A stretch of DNA of 64,000 nt, from NCBI GenBank assembly GCA_036365145.1, contig JAEOAD010000015.1:12765501-12829500 (forward strand), in the 5' to 3' direction. The notes beneath the pieces were generated by a model that made no database searches, was not told where the DNA came from, and saw only the letters and a program-made list of their open reading frames with translations. The DNA comes from Orientallactaga sibirica. Lineage: Eukaryota > Chordata > Mammalia > Rodentia > Dipodidae. Below, piece after piece: positions 44,683 to 55,629 of the stretch. A program made the position numbers and the translations under genes. Numbering within the stretch: position 1 is the stretch's first letter; every line of letters starts with the position of its first letter.

Positions 44683-46424
44683 GGCTTGGAGAATAGTTAC
44701 TCAATATATGTCACTTGGTCCTAGAATGAGTAGGAGTAGGTTTTAGCCATATTCTATTGTGGACAGTATTTATGAAACTAGTATTATTTTGAACTTGCTT
44801 ATTCTATAGATCGCATGCAAGATGATATTAATTACTTGAGTCAGAATTAGCTGAAAAGGTTGTCAAAAAGTAGAAATCCTAGAATTACTGAAGAAGCTAC
44901 TCCCATATTGGGCAAGCCAACATAGAGGAGCAAGGGCAATAGTTAATATATTTACAATGTATTAACATCACTAAAACCAATAAGAAGGAAGCATGAAAAA
45001 GTGAAGGAAATAGATAAGGGAAAGGAAATTAGAGAAATCAAGGAAGAAGTTCTAAGAAGGTGGTGAAAGGTTTGAATGCCTAAGAGTCCAAACAAGATAG
45101 AATCTTCACTATTCTGAGACTTCAGGGAGCTGATCATACCAGGCTAAGTATATTTTATACTTCCAAAGCAGTTTGTAATGATCAATAATTTAGTAGAATA
45201 GCTATAGTGGTGTGAACATTTTTTTTTTTTAGTTGTAAAAACTGTCAGTGTGTTGATCATTCACCCCGATATCAGGAAGGGGGAAATAATGACTTTGGGA
45301 AAACAATAGAGATTTGTTTTGGGCCTGATTTGCTTTAGGTATCTCCCAACATTGAATATGACTGCATAGGAAAATAACTAAAAACTTCAAAAGGAGGCAG
45401 AATCAATAGTTCCAACATCAAATTTTATCATTCCACATTCAGCATTGGACCATAAGAATGAAAGTGACTATAATGTGTGGCTAGAAATGAGATGAAGCAT
45501 AATTAATTTATGTAATTCAAATAACAAATGATTCTCGTGTGATCAGAGTAAAAGTCCAGATTGGTGCCTAAACAATGTAATGCACAATCAGATAATTATT
45601 GAACTGGCTGAGATGTTGGGAATCTCTGTTGTGGATCTCTATATGTATTTTACAACTCCTGCTTGCTTTTTCTAATTTTGTGACTTCACAGAATCCACTA
45701 GAGGGGGAAATTGTCTGGGGTGTTAATCTTTTTCCACTGGTGAGCAGTTATTCTCCTCTGACTTCATTTCTTGGTAAAAGGTACCAGTTATATGAAAGTC
45801 CTTGTCTGCAGTGTTATTACTCCTTTTCCAGATCCCTTATCTCCAGATAGAAAATAATTTGCCCAATAGATAATAATTCTTTCTTCTTTCTCCCTGTGGA
45901 TGTTTTTCTATCAGCCCTGAGATGGACACTTCATGGAAGAGGAGAGTCTTTCACAATCAAGATCAAATGTATCATGTATTATTAAACTCACAAACAATCT
46001 CTCTAACTCCCTCAGGAGAAAATTCTAATATTTCCAAATGAGAGTAAGGCCAACACCATTGCCTAGCTCCCTGGGATATACTGTAAGTAGCCTCCAAATC
46101 AGGAGTAAAGAATGAATCTTAGTTGCAAGACAAGAAGACAGGGTCTAGAGAAATAGCCACATTGACTTGTTATTCTTTGGAATATGACCATATTGGCACT
46201 ATTCAGCCTGGTGTCAACAGAACACATCATTGCCTCTCACAGCCAAGCTTTGTCATGTGGAATCAGTTGACATGTGGAGACTTTTCATGTTTCTTTCCTT
46301 CATCTGCCCTCACTCAGGCACTTGGAGACAACCGTTATTAATCCAAGCATAAAGAAATGAAGTGATGATAACTAGACCATCTTCCATCATGCATTGCACA
46401 TGGCAAAACTCTACTGAAATAAAG
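44683..46424. other. Unique non-coding DNA
   Basis: About 1.7 kb with no named repeat. A T run is at 45221-45231. Frames of 61-83 codons are unsupported. Confidence 0.5.
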
Positions 46425-46612
46425 AATGGAATAATGGAAAAGCCAGGCGTGGTGGCTCATGCCTTTAATCCCAGCATTTGGGAGGCAGAGGTAGGAGGAT
46501 TGCTATAAGTTCTAGGCCACCCTGAGACCACATAGTGGGTTCCAGGTCAGCCTGAGCTGGAGTGAGACCCTACCCTGGAAAACCAAAAAAAAAAAAAAAA
46601 AATGGAATAATG
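46425..46612 (+). repeat. B1-type SINE with 12-bp target duplication
   Basis: B1 from 46441 ('agccaggcgtggtggctcat') to the A18 tail ending about 46602, with 3' block 'gagaccctaccctggaaaa'. Flanks 'aatggaataatg' occur at 46425-46436 and 46601-46612. The left breakpoint of the 961-bp tandem duplication lies inside its 3' end. Confidence 0.92.
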
Positions 46613-48489
46613 AATTAATTCATGGACAAATTCACTTCCTATGTGCATCTCATGTAGGAGCTGATTACAATAATTGTTAATTTCATTAAACAGAAATATA
46701 TAAACCAGGCATAGGGGTTCATGCCAATAATCCCAGCACTCAGGAGATGAGGCAGGATGATCATGAATTCAGGTCCAGCCAGGGCTACATAGGAGACCTT
46801 GCTTCCAAAAATAAAGCAGACAGAACAGAGAAATCTTTGAAAATGTTCAGAATTTGAAATATTGGAAAAGCCCTAGCATGCTTTTTCTTTACTCATTTCT
46901 CATGCCATGGCAGGGTTTGGTAGGTGGCATCATTCCCTGTTTCCTAATATGATTATATAGGAAAAAGGTATCAGAAGACAGAGGCGTGGATCTTCCAGCT
47001 ATCAATGGAGAGAAGGGAGCATGGCAGCCTACTTCTCACATGATTCAAGAGCCAACCAAGATGGCGGGCAGGGTTCTGAGTTGGGACAGTGACCAATGAG
47101 ATACTAAACATTGCTCTTGGTAGCATCTCCCAGACCTTCCACAGATATACTTTCAGGTGTAGAAAGGCATTTGTTCAAGGATTTGAAGTTTAAGAATAGA
47201 CAGCAAATATCTAAGAGTCTATGCCATTATTAAAAAATACTAAGGCTTAGCACTGAGTTGAACGTGTTTCATTCGTTATACCTAAATTTAGTCTCAGCTG
47301 GACCTGGATGGCTGCCCTTGTCTTCTCATATTGAAAATCACATGCTGAGTTTTCCTGAACAACTGTTTAAAAGTATTCCTATTCTTTTCATATCTTCCAT
47401 CAAACTCTGTGCATACTGTGTTTTAGGAACAGAATAGCTTACTTTTATTTTTGTTGTTAAGATTGAAGCCAAAGGAGGGTGATGCCTCTTTTCTCTCTAC
47501 TTATGTATCAAAAGATTTTCTACTTTGTCAGATCCCTGGAAAACCAAAAAAAAAAAAAAATGGAATAATGAATTAATTCATGGACAAATTCACTTCCTAT
47601 GTGCATCTCATGTAGGAGCTGATTACAATAATTGTTAATTTCATTAAACAGAAATATATAAACCAGGCATAGGGTTCATGCCAATAATCCCAGCACTCAG
47701 GAGATGAGGCAGGATGATCATGAATTCAGGTCCAGCCAGGGCTACATAGGAGACCTTGCTTCCAAAAATAAAGCAGACAGAACAGAGAAATCTTTGAAAT
47801 GTTCAGAATTTGAAATATTGGAAAAGCCCTAGCATGCTTTTTCTTTACTCATTTCTCATGCCATGGCAGGGTTTGGTAGGTGGCATCATTCCCTGTTTCC
47901 TAATATGATTATATAGGAAAAAGGTATCAGAAGACAGAGGAGTGGATCTTCCAGCTATCAATGGAGAGGAGGGAGCATGGCAGCCTACTTCTCACATGAT
48001 TCAAGAGCCAACCAAGATGGTGGGCAGGGTTCTGAGTTGGGACAGTGACCAATGAGATACTAAACATTGCTCTTGGTAGCATCTCCCAGACCTTCCACAG
48101 ATATACTTTCAGGTGTAGAAAGGCATTTGTTCAAGGATTTGAAGTTTAAGAATAGACAGCAAATATCTAAGAGTCTATGCCATTATTAAAAAATACTAAG
48201 GCTTAGCACTGAGTTGAACTTGTTTCATTCGTTATACCTAAATTTAGTCTCAGCTGGACCTGGATGGCTGCCCTTGTCTTCTCATATTGAAAATCACATG
48301 CTGAGTTTTCCTGAACAACTGTTTAAAAGTATTCCTATTCTTTTCATATCTTCCATCAAACTCTGTGCATACTGTGTTTTAGGAACAGAATAGCTTACTT
48401 TTATTTTTGTTGTTAAGATTGAAGCCAAAGGAGGGTGATGCCTCTTTTCTCTCTACTTATGTATCAAAAGATTTTCTACTTTGTCAGAT
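46573..48489. repeat. 961-bp tandem duplication, nearly identical units
   Basis: Unit 1 is 46573-47533 (961 bp) and unit 2 is 47534-48489 (956 bp), head to tail. I count about four substitutions and three length differences (A18 versus A15, and two 1-bp deletions in unit 2). Both start 'ccctggaaaacc' plus poly(A), the end of the B1, and both end 'ctactttgtcagat'. Each contains an old B1-like element (46703-46815 and 47662-47772). The duplication is either very recent or an assembly error. Confidence 0.96.
46703..46815 (+). repeat. Old B1-like SINE (copy in unit 1)
   Basis: 'accaggcataggggttcatg', 'ccaataatcccagcactcag', 'gatgaggcaggatgatc', 'gtccagccagggctacatag' follow a B1/proto-B1 order but differ from the younger B1s of the window in the 3' half. 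An identical copy sits in unit 2 at 47662-47772. Confidence 0.75.
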
Positions 48490-48509
48490 ATACTTTTAAA
48501 TCTTAGAAG

Positions 48510-48667
48510 AAATGGCTGGGCATGATGGCACACACCTTTAATCCCAGCACTTGGGAGGCACAGGTAGGAGGATGCTGTGAGTCTGACGCTAGCCTGGAAC
48601 TACAGAGTAAGTTCCAGGTTATCCTGGGCTAGAGTGAGACTGTACCTTAAGAACCCACCCCCTTAAA
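48510..48667 (+). repeat. B1-type SINE
   Basis: 'ggctgggcatgatggcacac' start, 'cctttaatcccagcacttgg', 'gttccaggttatcctgggct' and 'agagtgagactgtaccttaa' end. Diverged in the middle ('gagtctgacgctagcctgga'). Confidence 0.9.
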
Positions 48668-48770
48668 AAATGCCCTTCAGGTAATGGTATAAAGTATCCA
48701 CTAGTCTCACAATCTCTTTTATAAGGATCTCAAATGTATTGGTCACATTTTAAAATTTCATATAATTTTT

Positions 48771-48920
48771 GTTTGTTTTTTTCAAGGTAGGGTCTCACTC
48801 TAGCTCAGGCTGACCAGGAATTCTCTGTGTAGTCTCAGGGTGGTCTCAAACTCACAGAAATTCTCCTGCCTCTGCTTCCCAAGTGCTGGGATTAAAGGAG
48901 TGTGCCACCACACTGGGCTC
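48771..48920 (-). repeat. B1-type SINE
   Basis: 'ttttttcaaggtagggtctc', 'agtctcagggtggtctcaaa', 'ctgcttcccaagtgctggga' and 'ggagtgtgccaccacactgg' identify a minus-strand B1, 100 bp from a plus-strand copy, so the two form an inverted pair. Confidence 0.92.
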
Positions 48921-49369
48921 TCTGGGTACTTTTTAATACACCTCCCTCTCTACTACCCTTTCTTGCCTTTCCCTCTTGTGGTCCTTTTTATTTTACAGAT
49001 TTCACTTGAAAATTTGATTATTTTGGCAAAAGCACTTAAGGAGCTTACTTTTGAATTGAAACAATATAGCATACACCAGAAATCTTATAATGAAGAGAAA
49101 TACACTTACATTATTTTGGTGAAGTTTTCTCTAGGCAAATATATATGAACAAATGAGGTAATGCTATTTATCTACTGTCTAGAATATGCTGTTGATAGCT
49201 TTACCTTTCAATAAGGGTCTATATCACTAGTCTCAAAAGCCTAAAAAGTTTAGGAATTTATTTATTTATTATAATTTGCTTATTTTGTTTCTTATCAATA
49301 ATGCAATATAGTTGTTGATTTATTTATTTTATTTTCACATTTACCTATTTATTCCTTTGGGTAAATTTT
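48921..49369. other. AT-rich unique DNA
   Basis: Contains TTTA-rich tracts near 49258-49345. No firm repeat family or gene. Confidence 0.45.
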
Positions 49370-49985
49370 CAGAAGGATTTGACAGATTAGAGGGAATGTC
49401 ATATATGACTATCACTAAAATGAATACCAAAAAGAATTGTTTTCCATTTCAGCCCCTCTCCAATAGTACATTTAAGTAATAATTTCTTAAACTTTCAAAA
49501 AATAGTATTTTCAAACTTTTTAGGTTAATCACTAATCTAAACAGTTTTAAAAGTGGCCTTATTTTATCTGAATTCCACTGATAGAAATTGAACACATTTT
49601 CTTTGTAATACTGACCACTTGTACATCTTGATTTATAAATGCTGACTTACATACTTGCCTACATTTTTTTGTGTATTCATCACATTTGACTCATGCTTTA
49701 AAACTTACTCTACTCAGAAATCAGATGTCAGTTACATGAATGACAATCATGTGTTCTTTTTGTCATTTTCCCCAAATCTCATTTATGACTATTATATAGA
49801 ATTTGTAATTTCAAGCATAACCCAATTTGTCATTGCATTGTTGTTTGGTCTCTAGCTCCCTTGGAACTCACAGACAGAATTTCTCGATTGCTTTTTTATA
49901 ATATAACCTCAGTATTTCTATGGCTTCGAGTTTACCATAGTTTATCAGGTTTATGAAAGTCTTTGATCCAACTGGAGTTAACTTG
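49370..49985 (-). mobile_element. Ancient L1M-type LINE fragment
   Basis: Plus-strand blocks follow the reverse complement of ancient L1 3' ORF2/flank order: 'cagcccctctccaatagtac', 'aacacattttctttgtaata', 'gtcattgcattgttgtttgg', and 'aaagtctttgatccaactgg' with 'gttaac'. The last corresponds to the widespread old-L1 string for 'gtctttgatccatctgga'. Highly diverged; no coding. Confidence 0.58.
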
Positions 49986-50189
49986 CAGGCAACAGCTTCC
50001 TTTCTTCCTTCCCTTCCTTTTCCAGCTCCCTCATTCCCTTCATTCAGTTTCATCTTGGCTCAAAAACCTGATGTTCACCTGCCATCTCTCCTTTCTGTTT
50101 TTATCACACATCCAGGCAGCGACTTAACCACAAAGAACTCCTAAGGGTTTCTCAGGCATTATGAAGTGTTTCCATGGATGCTATTTCAT

Positions 50190-51065
50190 TTGACCCTCAC
50201 ACAACCTCCCCTCCCACTGAGCTTTCAGTGACATGTGGGACCTTGTGAGGAGGAGGAAAGGGAGGTGAGGAGAAATTGCAAGCAATTCCAGGTAGGGCCA
50301 AGAATGAGTCAAAATTAAGTTGATCCCAGAGCCATCTGATTCCAAAACCCTTCCACCTTTTACAACACTACATAACTTCAAATCCTGCTTGTTGTTGTGT
50401 TGGAAACCCTCCCTGTGCACCCACTTTACAGACCAGCACAAGTTTTCTTATGCCTCATCTCCATTTCTTCAGGTGACTCCTTATCTATTTAGCCTATTTA
50501 TAACTTCAAATTAATCTTTCTAAATCACAGCTCTGTTTTTAGGCTCAGAACCCTTTAGCCAGTTGCAGATGCCTTTTCCTGGGGCCTCATCTTCAGTAGG
50601 TGAACTCAGCACATCTTTTACCTTTGTCTTCCACTATTACTCTACATGGGCTTCAAGGATATCACCAATCTGCAAAACACTCAGGCATGTCCTATAGCCA
50701 TGTATTGTTTCCATCCACTATTTTAGAATCACCCCAGCCTTTCTTCCAATACCCTACCTTTCCTGGGACCCAGCCAAAATCTCTGTCCTTCAATAAAACA
50801 TTTCAGGAAACTTCCAGAGGACATATTATTTCTTTCCCCCTTTAACTTTCCTCAAAGCTCTATCTGTAACTCATGACTCATAGCTTTCTGCTTTGTAGTC
50901 AGTGCCAATAGCTTAGTTTTCTTATCATACTGTCAAACTCTGAAGTTGATAGATGTCTTCTTCTTCTTTATGTTTTTATCATCCATCTCTCAATGCTTAG
51001 AACAATGACTAGCACAGGTAAATATCTGAAAAATAAAATATTCAGTGAATGTGTAATGAAGGAAT
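50190..51065 (+). repeat. LINE-2 relic
   Basis: The stretch follows L2 3' ORF order in decayed form ('aatctttctaaatcacagct', 'cttccaataccctacctttc', 'caataaaacatttcagg'). It ends with the L2 3' signature 'tcaatgcttagaacaatgac', 'tagcacaggtaaatatctga' and 'ttcagtgaatgtgtaatgaa'. The first 90 bases are closer to a MIR/L2 'gaccctcacacaacctc' block. Confidence 0.55.
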
Positions 51066-51399
51066 AACCAGACTGAAGAAATAAAATATGGGGTGGTTTG
51101 TCTGTTTGAGAAGGTTTCCCTTTTCCAAAAGAATTTGTCTTTAGATCTTTGCTGGCTCCAATGCCAACAAACATACCCCTGCCAGGCGACAGAAGCCTGA
51201 GATTGCACTAGTACAAAGACCTGATTTCTAGTCATTACTTTTATTTCTGCAAAATGATGCTCCTAGGAACATTGGCCCAAATTTCTCAAAGAAACCTCCC
51301 ATTGTCTGTGATAAATGAAGGATTTGAGAATTTTACCCTAGCATGCATATGGGTTATAACAGTATAACACATAAGGCCATACAAGTGAAGATAAGAAAG
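51066..51399. other. Unique non-coding DNA
   Basis: No repeat or gene recognised. Confidence 0.45.
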
Positions 51400-51720
51400 A
51401 GCCGTTTTAGGTGACTTGATCATTGACACATGGACATATTTTCTTTTCATCTCTGAGGGTTGGTTTGATAGCCTTTGCAAGTCTATATATAAGCATTCCT
51501 TCTGTATGTCTTGTTCCATGCCTGTGACAGCTAGACGGTGGCCCTGGTACTTCAGTCTATATATAAGCTGTACCTTATGGATGTCTTGTTCCATGCCTGT
51601 GGCAGCTAGACTGTGGCCCTGGTACTTCTGAATTGCCCCAATAAACAGAATAACAAATCTCTGCCAGTTCTCTGCTTATGGAAGTCCTTGTAATTGGTAA
51701 AGGTCACCAATCAGAGAGAA
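51400..51720 (+). mobile_element. LTR-like region with a duplicated TATA segment
   Basis: Two consecutive 74-75 bp units (51481-51554, 51555-51629) each carry 'gtctatatataagc', a strong TATA box, then 'cttgttccatgcctgtg' and 'tggccctggtacttc'. Shortly after follows 'caataaacagaataac' with an AATAAA signal. TATA, a transcript start zone and AATAAA about 90-160 bp downstream is the arrangement of a retroviral U3-R. I could not find TG/CA ends or a target duplication, so the limits are approximate and the LTR call is tentative. Confidence 0.45.
51481..51629 (+). repeat. 74-bp tandem duplication containing TATA boxes
   Basis: Unit 1 51481-51554 and unit 2 51555-51629. They share the TATA-containing start and the last 45 or so bases almost perfectly (differences at 'gacagctagacgg' versus 'ggcagctagactg'), and diverge mainly over about 15 bases after the TATA. 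Confidence 0.95.
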
Positions 51721-52881
51721 GAATGGCCATGTGACGTGTAGAAAGGATAGAATACTCCAGAACACTGGCAAACAACACCTCCTTGCCCCAAAGGTGAGAC
51801 ACTATTTTAGAGAAGGCTCAGTGCCAGTTTGCCAGAAACAAATACATTGGATTTCTAACATCTAATAACAGATGTTCTGGCTACGGCTTATGAAATCATT
51901 TAATATTGCTTCATGCTATGGCAATAAAAATGTCATCTGGCTCTACTCAGCCCAGGTTGCATATCTCCCTAAAAGGGTTACAATGATTTGATGAGGTTCT
52001 TGGATCAAAGGGGCCAATGGTATTTGCATCTTACAGGCTGTGGACAGGGTTTTCTCTGAGAAAGCATACACATTCTCTCCTAATGCATACTTTGTATCTG
52101 ATGGCTTGAAGTGTACCTGTGAACCCCTATATGTAACACAAATTCTGATCCTAGGAGTAGATCAACACTCTGAAGGAGGCTCACATGTTCTATCTATCTC
52201 ATCTCTTAGACTTGGCAGTGTGAACACCTGGGGAAGACTAAACTAGGTGGACCAGCTTGTGCTGGATGAGACTGGCATGATGCCAATTTTATCCACATAG
52301 TCCTAGAGAGGCTCAAGTATGTGGACATGATTTGGCCTTTCATAGCAAGCCTTAAGAAGAGTTTGATTAGTCTCCTGAGGTAGGGACCAAAAGAAAATGT
52401 GCGCAATGAAGTCTGATGATGAGTCAGAAGACTCTGAATCATGGATAGATGGCAAATCCATCAAAATGACTTGAAGATTGAGACTAAGTTAATCAGGAAA
52501 GATAGTCTATAGGAGAAAATGGCAAGGCAAGGGAATTTTTTAATATTCACAGAATATTTAAGGTTAAAAAAATCAAAGGCCAGTGTAGAGGTCCAAGAGA
52601 GAAACTCTAGGATATTTGGGGCCTGTTCCAGAAACAAATTGAAGAGAAATAAAGGGTAATCCAAGGGCTATAAAAGTGGAACCACTGTTTCAGGTTTTCA
52701 AACAGTGATAATTCCTCCCAAGAAAGCATGATACAAATAGTTCATAAAATCAAAGGCTAATACTGAATATCAATAAGATATCACATAGGCTAATGGAGCC
52801 TAGAGGTATTCACTGTACTGGCTACAAAAGAATCTTCATTGTCAACTTTACTCGATTTACAATCACCCAGATGACTTACTA
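51721..52881. other. Unique non-coding DNA
   Basis: About 1.1 kb with no named repeat or gene. Frames of 64-78 codons are unsupported. Confidence 0.5.
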
Positions 52882-53122
52882 CTGGACATGTCTTTTTAAA
52901 AAATATTTATTTATTTGCAAGGAGAAAGAGAGGAAGAGAAGAGACACAGACAGAGAAAATGGGAGGGCCAGGGACTCCAGCCACTGAAAATGAACTCTAC
53001 ATCGGTGTGCCACTGTGCATCTGGCTTTACATGGGTATTGTGGAATAAAACTCAGGTCAATAGGCTTTGCAGGCAATCACCTTAACCAGTGAGCCATCTC
53101 TCCAGCCCTGGACATATCTTTT
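52882..53122 (-). repeat. B2-superfamily (DIP-like) SINE with target duplication
   Basis: SINE from about 52897 to 53107 in minus orientation: ATTT tail, GA-rich run, 'gggccagggactccagccac', 'gccactgtgcatctggcttt', 'caggcaatcaccttaaccag' and 'gagccatctctccagccc'. Flanks 'ctggacatgtctttt' and 'ctggacatatctttt' (one mismatch) are the duplication. Confidence 0.92.
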
Positions 53123-53650
53123 GAGGATGTTTCCAGAGATATTTATCCGAGGAGGGAAGCCTCTATCTGAATGTAGCTGTGTTGGGTTAACTTTTTCTGG
53201 AGAAATGCAAACAGAAATCTATTTCTCTCAGAAAGGGCAAAGATGATAGACCAAAGTACAATTACAGCAATGTCCACTTTAGTGAACTAATGAATTAACT
53301 GTGGTTACTTACAGAGCATGGGTGAAGTGTGGATTACAGGAGCATAGATTTTTCAAAGGCAGGTGCATCCCTAGGAAATCCATCCTAGCATGGCTGGAGA
53401 CTCACTCAAGCAGCATCCCTGGAGCTCATGCATGATTTACAGGCGGCACCACTGCTCAAGAGTCACTTCTTCAGCCTGTTTTTTTTTTTTTTTTTCTTTT
53501 TACTACTGCATAACCTTGGAGAGAGAACTTATGAATCTTTAAGTTTCAGGAACTTTCTAGGAATTGTGAGTTGTTTATATCTGGTGACTCATGAGCTTTC
53601 CTCCAGAAGAGAATATTTCTACTTGGAGGAAATTGCTGCACAACAGAATG
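53123..53650. other. Unique non-coding DNA
   Basis: No named repeat. A T homopolymer is at about 53479-53494. An 84-codon plus frame (53428-53682) crosses it and has no family. Confidence 0.45.
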
Positions 53651-53654
53651 GTAC

Positions 53655-53890
53655 CATTCCATGGGATGTGATCCTGGATTGAATAAAGTTATTTAAAGAA
53701 GGAAGACAGCTGAGCACCAGCTCTTTGCTTCCTAGCTGCAGACCCAAGGAGAGCAGCCACCTCACACTCCAGTCAATATGCCATTTCTACCATGACATAC
53801 TATGTCTTCTCGAACTATGAGCCAAAATAAACTCCTTTTTAAAGTTGTCTTTGTTAAGTATTCTGTCATAGCAATGCACAAAGTTAGTCA
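53655..53890 (+). mobile_element. MaLR-like LTR 3' fragment
   Basis: 'gagccaaaataaactccttt', 'gtctttgttaagtattctgt' and 'catagcaatgcacaaagt' match the 3' end of the MaLR-like LTR at 31.1-31.23 kb (gtaagccaaatataaaccc ... gtcagatattttgt ... agcaataagaaagtaac). The preceding 'ctaccatgacatactatgtc' matches its 'catgatag' zone. Confidence 0.5.
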
Positions 53891-53894
53891 TATC

Positions 53895-54049
53895 CAAGGA
53901 AAGGAGATACACCATGCAGTCAAATGTAACAAGAAGTTTCTGAAAAAGGCTCAGAAAATAATAAGAACTGATGCACAGGACTTCATGAAATTAAAAGCTT
54001 TAGTAAACCAAAGGAAACATTTGCTTCCAGAATGAGAGAAAATCTTTGC
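53895..54049 (+). pseudogene. Old L1 ORF2 fragment (left half)
   Basis: Plus-strand sequence 'cttcatgaaattaaaagctt' to 'gagagaaaatctttgctga' encodes, with shifts, the L1 block 'W.LMKLKSF...KE...' then 'EKIFA'. It is continued at 55627 after the inserted element and is the left half of one ORF2 copy. Confidence 0.75.
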
Positions 54050-55629
54050 TGATTTTTTTTAATTTTATAATTGTCTTTTATTTATTTTTTTATTATTTAT
54101 CTATATAATGTGGATACTGCCATGATGGCACCATTGTTAGCCTTCTCTCTGTCCTCCCCCCTCGGGGATTGTGGGTCTTGCATTGTGGGGATATCCATCA
54201 GTTATGGGGGTGAGGCAATGTTTCTATGCATAATGAACCAACTTATAGCTCTAACAATCTTTCTGCCCCCTCTTCCACGAATTTCCCTGAGCCATGTTGA
54301 GTTCATTTTAGGTGTATTTCAGTGACAAGGTCATGGGAGTCTCTGTTTCTCTGGATATCTGATTTGGTAGGAGTTGAGTGTTCTCTGTGTCTATCTCCTT
54401 CACCCCTGTGCTGATACCAGGTTCATCAAGAAAGAAGCACTCTTGCTCAGATCATTATCAGCAAACTCACCCAACCACAGAAAGATAAGCGTCACACGGT
54501 CTCACTCATCTGTGGCTCCTGACCTGAATTTGCCTGAGATGCTGACATGCCTAATGAACATTTGCAGGGCTGTACAATAGGGATGGTGGGGTGGGAAGAG
54601 AGAGGAAGGGTGGGTGGGGGGGACAAAAAAACTGGACCCAATTGGACATGGTACCACAAAATCCTTGGACCCAATTGGACATGGTACCGCAAAATTCTAT
54701 ATCCTGAAAGACATACTAAAAGGCTGAACCTTTATCAGGTGCTTAGAGAGAACACCTGAATCACAGGGGCCTGGTGAAGGATAAAGACTAACTTCAACCT
54801 TCTCCTGTTCTCTCTCACTCGCCCTTCTTTCCTCTTCTCTCTCACTTGCTTTCTCTTTCATACTACCTATATTTTTTCCTCCTTCTTTTCCCTTGGCACT
54901 GACCTTTAACTCCCAGTACCAGCATGCGGTTAACATCCACAATGAGCTGTTGATCAGTGAGACCAACAAGGTTTCCCAAAAGAAGACAGATTTCTGTCAG
55001 AGTACTTGATGACTCACCAAAGGTTAATGGTAAGACCCTACTGCTGAAGACACCATATGCTATTGGGATGGAACATGTAGTGACCTGGCTGGAATCAGGA
55101 AAAGAGTCAGTCCCCAGACAGTTAGCTTGTTTAGTGCCAGAAGCTGCTACATGAGCAACTGGGGGAAAATGACCAACATCTGTCTAAGCAACTTGTGGTC
55201 TAAACTACTCAGCAGCAATCAACCTGACATGATGCTCACACACATGTGCAATAGTGGCACACAGCCATGGTGTGTTATCAGCTGCTTTTGATTTGGCTAA
55301 CAGATCCACCTAGTGGAACAGAACCCATACCTGGAACTGGGAAACAAGTCAGAACCATATCCAAAACTCAAGTTTGCTCTCCAATATCAAGGTCTGACCA
55401 ATAGTGGGATACAAGAGAGCCTACATCTATTTAATTCTCTCTAAAACAATAATGGTTATCCATGTATCTTGCACTGACTTCACTTCCCATGGGAAAATTT
55501 GCTTCTTTTTTTCAGATGGATGTAGAACCTGAGGAGAGAATCAGCCCATCACACCTCACCAGGGCACCAGGTGAAGCCATAGAATAATTGGGGAAATGAG
55601 CAAGAGTGCTTCTTTCTTGGTGAACCTGA
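54050..55629 (-). mobile_element. 5'-inverted (twin-primed) L1 inserted in an older L1
   Basis: The 3' segment is on the minus strand at 54050-54449, with a T/A-rich tail at the low side and 'aatttccctgagccatgttg' inside. The upstream segment is on the plus strand at 54450-55629: end of ORF2 ('accacagaaagataagcgtc'), G-rich 3'UTR start, then 3'UTR up to 'ttcttggtgaacctga'. The two segments meet head to head in L1 order. About 32 bases ('tgagcaagagtgcttctttc' onward) occur in both, once in each orientation, with one mismatch. Removing the insert restores the older ORF2. Confidence 0.82.
54634..54699 (+). repeat. 33-bp tandem repeat in the L1 3'UTR
   Basis: Two 33-bp units, each beginning 'ggacccaattggacatggta' followed by 'cc(a/g)caaaat', lie between the G-rich start of the 3'UTR and the rest. 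A local expansion of this copy or its subfamily. Confidence 0.9.

Noticed and set aside
46573..48489. CRISPR-like or satellite array
   Set aside because: Only two long units with no spacers; a simple tandem duplication in mammalian DNA.
51400..51720. Second solo LTR comparable to that at 44.3 kb
   Set aside because: Kept only as a tentative LTR-like feature: TATA and AATAAA are present, but TG/CA ends and a target duplication could not be found.
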